From Clostridiales bacterium (GTDB taxonomy: Bacteria; Bacillota; Clostridia; Christensenellales; Aristaeellaceae), in the NCBI GenBank assembly GCA_019420065.1, contig JAHZHX010000079.1, positions 1 to 8,365 of the forward strand: 8,365 nt of DNA, in the 5' to 3' direction. Under the pieces are notes generated by a model, which was not told where the DNA came from, did no database searches, and worked only from the letters and a program-made list of their open reading frames with translations. The position numbers and the translations under genes are program-made. This document shows, in pieces, positions 5,539-8,365 of the stretch. Position 1 is the first letter of the stretch; each line of letters opens with the position of its first letter.

Positions 5539-6699
5539 TTAAAACTTCCGCCACACCATCTTATTGACTACGCCGGTGTAGCTCTGGATGATCTTCACGA
5601 CCTTGGTGGAGACGTTCTCCTCCACATAGTCCGGCACGGGGATGCCGTGGTCGCCGCTTTGGTTCAGCTCGACAGCCGCGTCCACCGCCTGAAGCAGCGA
5701 CTTTTCGTCGATGCCGGCGAGGATGAAGCATGCCTTGTCCAGCGCCTCGGGACGCTCGGTGGATGTGCGGATGCACACCGCCGGGAAGGGATGTCCGACG
5801 CTGGTGAAGAAGCTGCTCTCCTCCGGTAGTGTGCCAGAGTCGCTCACCACGCAGAAGGCGTTCATCTGCAGGCAGTTGTAGTCAAGGAAGCCCAGCGGTT
5901 CATGCTGAATGACCCGCTTGTCCATCTGGAAGCCGCTCTGTTCCAGGCGCTTGCGGCTGCGCGGGTGGCAGGAGTACAGAATCGGCATGTCATACTTCTC
6001 CGCCATGCGGTTGATCGCCGTGAACAGGCTTACAAAGTTCTTCTCCGTGTCGATATTCTCTTCGCGATGCGCGGAGAGCAGGATATACTTGCCCTTTTCC
6101 AGCCCCAGCCGGGCGTGGATGTCGCTGGCCTCGATTTTAGAGAGGTTTTTGTGGAGCACCTCCGCCATGGGACTGCCCGTCACATACGTGCGCTCCTTGG
6201 GCAGGCCGCAGTCCGCCAGATAGCGCCGCGCGTGCTCGGAATAGGCAAGGTTCACATCCGAAATGATGTCCACGATGCGGCGGTTCGTCTCCTCCGGCAG
6301 GCACTCGTCCTTGCAGCGGTTGCCTGCTTCCATGTGGAAGATCGGGATGTGCAGGCGCTTTGCGCCGATCACAGAAAGGCAGCTGTTTGTGTCGCCCAGC
6401 ACCAGCACTGCGTCCGGCTGAAGCTCCACCATCAGGTCATACGACTTGGCGATAATGTTGCCCATGGTCTGCCCCAGCGTCTCCCCCACGGCCTCCATGT
6501 AGATGTCCGGATCGTCCAGCTCCAGATCGCGGAAGAACACGCCGTTGAGGTTGTAGTCGTAGTTCTGGCCGGTGTGGGCCAGCAGGCAGTCGAAGTACAG
6601 GCGGCACTTCTTGATGACCTCTGCCAGGCGGATGATCTCCGGGCGCGTGCCCACGATGATGAGCAGTTTCAGTTTGCCGTTATGCTTGAAAGAAGCCAT
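5539..6699 (-). CDS. capG: UDP-GlcNAc 2-epimerase family, CapG/FnlC type
   Basis: This is a cytoplasmic 386-residue two-domain (GT-B-like) enzyme. Motifs in order are GTRPE (17-21), LGDTN (101-105), HMEAGNRCKDECLPEE (122-137), NRR (139-141), SAHREEN (209-215), SDSGTLPEE (286-294) and RTSTERPE (311-318). Expected catalytic residues are D103, E124, E136/E137 and H211, by analogy with WecB. The HMEAGNRC form rather than HVEAGLRT is typical, from memory, of the CapG/WbjD/FnlC branch. That branch converts UDP-2-acetamido-2,6-dideoxy-L-talose to UDP-L-FucNAc (or the UDP-L-QuiNAc equivalent). The nearby capF supports this over the general WecB role. The start at 6699 follows GGAGG (6705-6709) at 5 nt, 12 nt after the previous stop. 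All key residues are present. Confidence 0.88.
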   Translation of the reverse strand: MASFKHNGKLKLLIIVGTRPEIIRLAEVIKKCRLYFDCLLAHTGQNYDYNLNGVFFRDLELDDPDIYMEAVGETLGQTMGNIIAKSYDLMVELQPDAVLVLGDTNSCLSVIGAKRLHIPIFHMEAGNRCKDECLPEETNRRIVDIISDVNLAYSEHARRYLADCGLPKERTYVTGSPMAEVLHKNLSKIEASDIHARLGLEKGKYILLSAHREENIDTEKNFVSLFTAINRMAEKYDMPILYSCHPRSRKRLEQSGFQMDKRVIQHEPLGFLDYNCLQMNAFCVVSDSGTLPEESSFFTSVGHPFPAVCIRTSTERPEALDKACFILAGIDEKSLLQAVDAAVELNQSGDHGIPVPDYVEENVSTKVVKIIQSYTGVVNKMVWRKF

Positions 6700-6711
6700 A
6701 GTTGCCTCCGT

Positions 6712-7218
6712 TTATACAGGATAGGTTCGGTTTTGGACGATCTCCCCGGCCTCGACCTTCATGCTGCGTGGAATGCGGTTCTCGGCCTTGATGATCGCGC
6801 CCAGACAGACATGGACGCCTTCTTCCAGCACGCAGCCGTGATCGACGATGGCGCCGCAGTTGACGATGCACCCAGCCTTGACAACGCAGTTTGCGTTGAC
6901 GATGGCATGCGGCAGGATGACCGCGCCGTGTTCTACTTTTGCCGTGGGACTGACATAGGCCGTGGGATGGATGAGCGTCGGAATCGAACAGCCCGCGGCG
7001 ATGAGACGATGCAGCCAGTTCAGCCGCGTCTCGTTGTTGCCGAACGCGGGATAGAAGAATGTATTTTCATCCCTATATCGTGCAAAGTCCTCGCACTTGC
7101 CCAGCACATCATCCGCATGGCTGTTGTCGTCCAGAAAGGCCACGTCATAGCCTAGCTGCGCCACTATATCCGCCACCGTGCGCCCGTAGCCGCCCGCGCC
7201 CAGAATGACCAGCCGCAT
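6712..7218 (-). CDS. NeuD/PglD-like sugar O/N-acyltransferase (168 aa)
   Basis: The N-terminal nucleotide-binding-like domain starts with VILGAGGYGR (4-13), as in PglD/NeuD proteins. After IHPTAYVSP (83-91) comes a left-handed beta-helix of hexapeptide repeats, with NCGAIVDHGC (120-129) giving the expected catalytic His127 and HVCLGA (136-141). Such enzymes move an acetyl group from acetyl-CoA to a sugar nucleotide or glycan. At 168 residues it is about 40 shorter than usual NeuD/PglD proteins: the last helical coils are replaced by a tail ending RTYPV, so trimer packing may differ. The ATG at 7218 overlaps the original capF stop as TGATG, and the nearest purine run (AAGGG, 7222-7226) is only 3 nt away, suggesting translational coupling. 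The substrate is unknown; a FucNAc-type sugar is a guess from context. Confidence 0.8.
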   Translation of the reverse strand: MRLVILGAGGYGRTVADIVAQLGYDVAFLDDNSHADDVLGKCEDFARYRDENTFFYPAFGNNETRLNWLHRLIAAGCSIPTLIHPTAYVSPTAKVEHGAVILPHAIVNANCVVKAGCIVNCGAIVDHGCVLEEGVHVCLGAIIKAENRIPRSMKVEAGEIVQNRTYPV

Positions 7219-7385
7219 CAACCCTTCACCTTCTCAAAAAACGTATCGGGTCGGCTCGGGTCAAAGATCTCATTGCAGGTCATCACCGTGACCAGATCTT
7301 CCGTATCGCTCAGGTTGATGATATTGTGCGTCCAGCCAGGGATCATGTAAACCGCCTCAATCTTTTCACCCGAAACCTCGAACTA
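7218..7385 (-). pseudogene. capF: Detached 3' end of capF beyond an in-frame TAG
   Basis: The capF frame meets TAG at 7385-7383, directly after GEIV. The same frame then stays open for 54 more codons to TGA at 7220-7218. These codons encode a well preserved cupin end: FEVSGEKIEAV, IPGWTHNIIN, DLVTVM, NEIFDPSRPDTFFE. This is the expected CapF C-terminus, so the stop is a single-codon interruption with no frame shift. The natural TGA overlaps the next gene's ATG, confirming the ancestral end. No separate start with a ribosome site was found for this piece. Confidence 0.85.
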
Positions 7386-8365
7386 CACGATCTCGCCGGT
7401 ATTGATGTTCCGCTCCTGAATGAGGCCATGGCCATGCACCACGATGAACTGTTCCCACTTGCTGTTGTGCCAGTGCTGCCCCTTGGTGATGCCGGGCTTA
7501 GAGATGTTGATGGACACCTGACCGCAGTCCGCCGTGTGCACCATCTCCGTGAAGCTGCCGCGGCCGTCCACATTCATCTTCAGGGCGTACTTGAACTTAT
7601 CCGCCGGCAAGTAGGTCAGGTACAGCGAAAACAGCTTTTTGGCAAAAGAACCTTTCGGCATCCTGGGCATCAGCAGCGTGGCGGGCTGGGATTTGAACTC
7701 CTGCAAAAGGTCGACGATCTCGCCCAGCGTGACCTTGTGGGTGACGGGGACATAGCAGTAGCGGCCATTTTCTGTGGGCACGGGGTTCAGACCGTCATAC
7801 TCGCAGCGCGCTTCCTTGCCCTCCAGCAGATCGAACATGCCCTCAATGAGGTCGTCAATATAGAGCAGCTCCAGCTCCGTCGAGCGGTCGTTGACCGTGA
7901 ATTGCTCATCGTTGGCCACCGCCCAGCAGAAGGTCGAAACCGCGCTGTTGTACTTCGGGCGACTGTGGCCCATCAGATTTGGGAATCGATAGACCGCTAC
8001 CTTCGCGCCGGTCTCCTCGCCATATCGAAAGAAAAGCTCCTCCCCCGCCAGCTTGCTTTTGCCATAATCGCTCTCGCCGTAGCGCCCGATCAACGTCGCC
8101 TGGATCGAACTGGAGAGCATGATCGGAGCCTTGTTGCCGTGCTTCTTGAGCGTGTCCAGCAGCGTGGAGGCAAAACCAAAGTTTCCCCGCATGAACTCCG
8201 CGTTGTTCTGGGGACGATTCACGCCTGCCAGATTGAACACGAAGTCGCAGTCCGTGCAGTATGCATCCAGCTGTTCCGGCGTGCTGTCAAGATCATAGCT
8301 GTAGATGTTTTCAATGTGGAGATTGAGCCGCATGCGGTTCTTGCCGTCGCGGATGTTTTTGAGGT
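7383..8365 (-). CDS. capF: CapF/FnlB bifunctional UDP-sugar reductase/epimerase, 5'-partial and truncated
   Basis: CapF (Cap5F/WbjC) works after CapE: its cupin domain epimerises and its short-chain dehydrogenase (SDR) domain reduces the keto-UDP-sugar with NADPH to UDP-2-acetamido-2,6-dideoxy-L-talose. The visible part begins at LKNIRDGKNR at the right edge; the true start and the GxxGxxG nucleotide loop (about 20 residues) lie outside. An ATG at 8333 is internal to the family alignment, so I do not accept it as the start. Seen are FNLAGVNRPQN, the catalytic-type LSSS and YGESDYGKSK (Tyr and Lys of the SDR active site), then the cupin segment KGQHWHNSKWEQF with metal-binding His and Glu. TAG at 7383-7385 then cuts off the last 54 residues, including PGWTH, whose His is a likely metal ligand. 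If real, the cupin activity should be lost while the SDR domain may fold. Confidence 0.85.
   Translation of the reverse strand, partial: LKNIRDGKNRMRLNLHIENIYSYDLDSTPEQLDAYCTDCDFVFNLAGVNRPQNNAEFMRGNFGFASTLLDTLKKHGNKAPIMLSSSIQATLIGRYGESDYGKSKLAGEELFFRYGEETGAKVAVYRFPNLMGHSRPKYNSAVSTFCWAVANDEQFTVNDRSTELELLYIDDLIEGMFDLLEGKEARCEYDGLNPVPTENGRYCYVPVTHKVTLGEIVDLLQEFKSQPATLLMPRMPKGSFAKKLFSLYLTYLPADKFKYALKMNVDGRGSFTEMVHTADCGQVSINISKPGITKGQHWHNSKWEQFIVVHGHGLIQERNINTGEIV

Noticed and set aside
5902..7155. 417-codon open frame on the plus strand
   Set aside because: It is antisense to the epimerase and acyltransferase genes, which have clear family motifs. Its product is low-complexity (Val, His, Asp, Ala, Arg-rich), as expected from GC-rich codon bias.
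7383..7385. Genome-wide TAG recoding as explanation for the capF interruption
   Set aside because: The gene at 2144-2641 appears to use TAG as its normal stop at a sensible protein end, and no other in-frame TAG interrupts a gene here. Local suppression cannot be excluded.
8331..8333. ATG at 8333 as the true capF start
   Set aside because: The frame continues upstream to the window edge with CapF-like residues (NIRDGKNR), and the nucleotide-binding loop would be missing from such a protein.

Overview
The window reads as a chromosomal stretch from a Gram-positive, probably clostridial (Bacillota) organism such as a GC-rich gut commensal. This is inferred from strong GGAGG-type ribosome binding sites, a secreted-repeat VanZ-family membrane protein, an N-acetylhexosamine kinase-like gene and CapF/CapG-type sugar nucleotide genes. 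No rRNA, tRNA, CRISPR array, transposase or attachment site is visible, and the species cannot be fixed from this sequence alone.

The right two thirds (about 2933-8365) is the 3' part of a minus-strand cell-surface polysaccharide operon, read from high to low coordinates: capF/fnlB (5' end outside the window), a NeuD/PglD-like acyltransferase, capG/fnlC (UDP-GlcNAc 2-epimerase family), a signal-peptide/repeat/VanZ membrane protein, and a NahK-like sugar kinase. Gene junctions are tight (TGATG overlap, then gaps of 12, 39 and about 44 nt). CapF and CapG types normally complete UDP-N-acetyl-L-fucosamine synthesis from UDP-GlcNAc after CapE/FnlA, which would be expected just beyond the right edge. 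The capF frame carries an in-frame TAG at 7383-7385, 55 codons before its natural end. The rest of the cupin domain is intact but out of reach, so the pathway may be damaged, decorated by readthrough, or the base may be an assembly or sequencing error. A long GC-rich hairpin with T-runs on both sides (2734-2780) closes the operon.

The left third (about 180-2693) is a separate three-gene cassette that I do not recognise as a named system. A helix-turn-helix (HTH) protein (180-731, minus) diverges from a 413-residue soluble protein with a long C-terminal coiled coil (902-2143, plus). That gene converges, with abutting stop codons, on a second HTH protein (2144-2641, minus) built from two copies of the same module found at the start of the first HTH protein. 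The divergent promoter is arranged with exact two-fold symmetry about base 819 around an imperfect palindrome. An identical 11-mer recurs at the promoter of the second HTH gene, and two of the three promoters share TGCCCC exactly 17 bp upstream of an extended -10. This shared signal makes one regulon out of the three genes likely. It is the best candidate here for something undescribed.

The left edge (1-179) has no gene but holds a perfect 36-bp palindrome without a loop (22-57). The gap at 2642-2932 holds a promoter, the terminator and a small hairpin.
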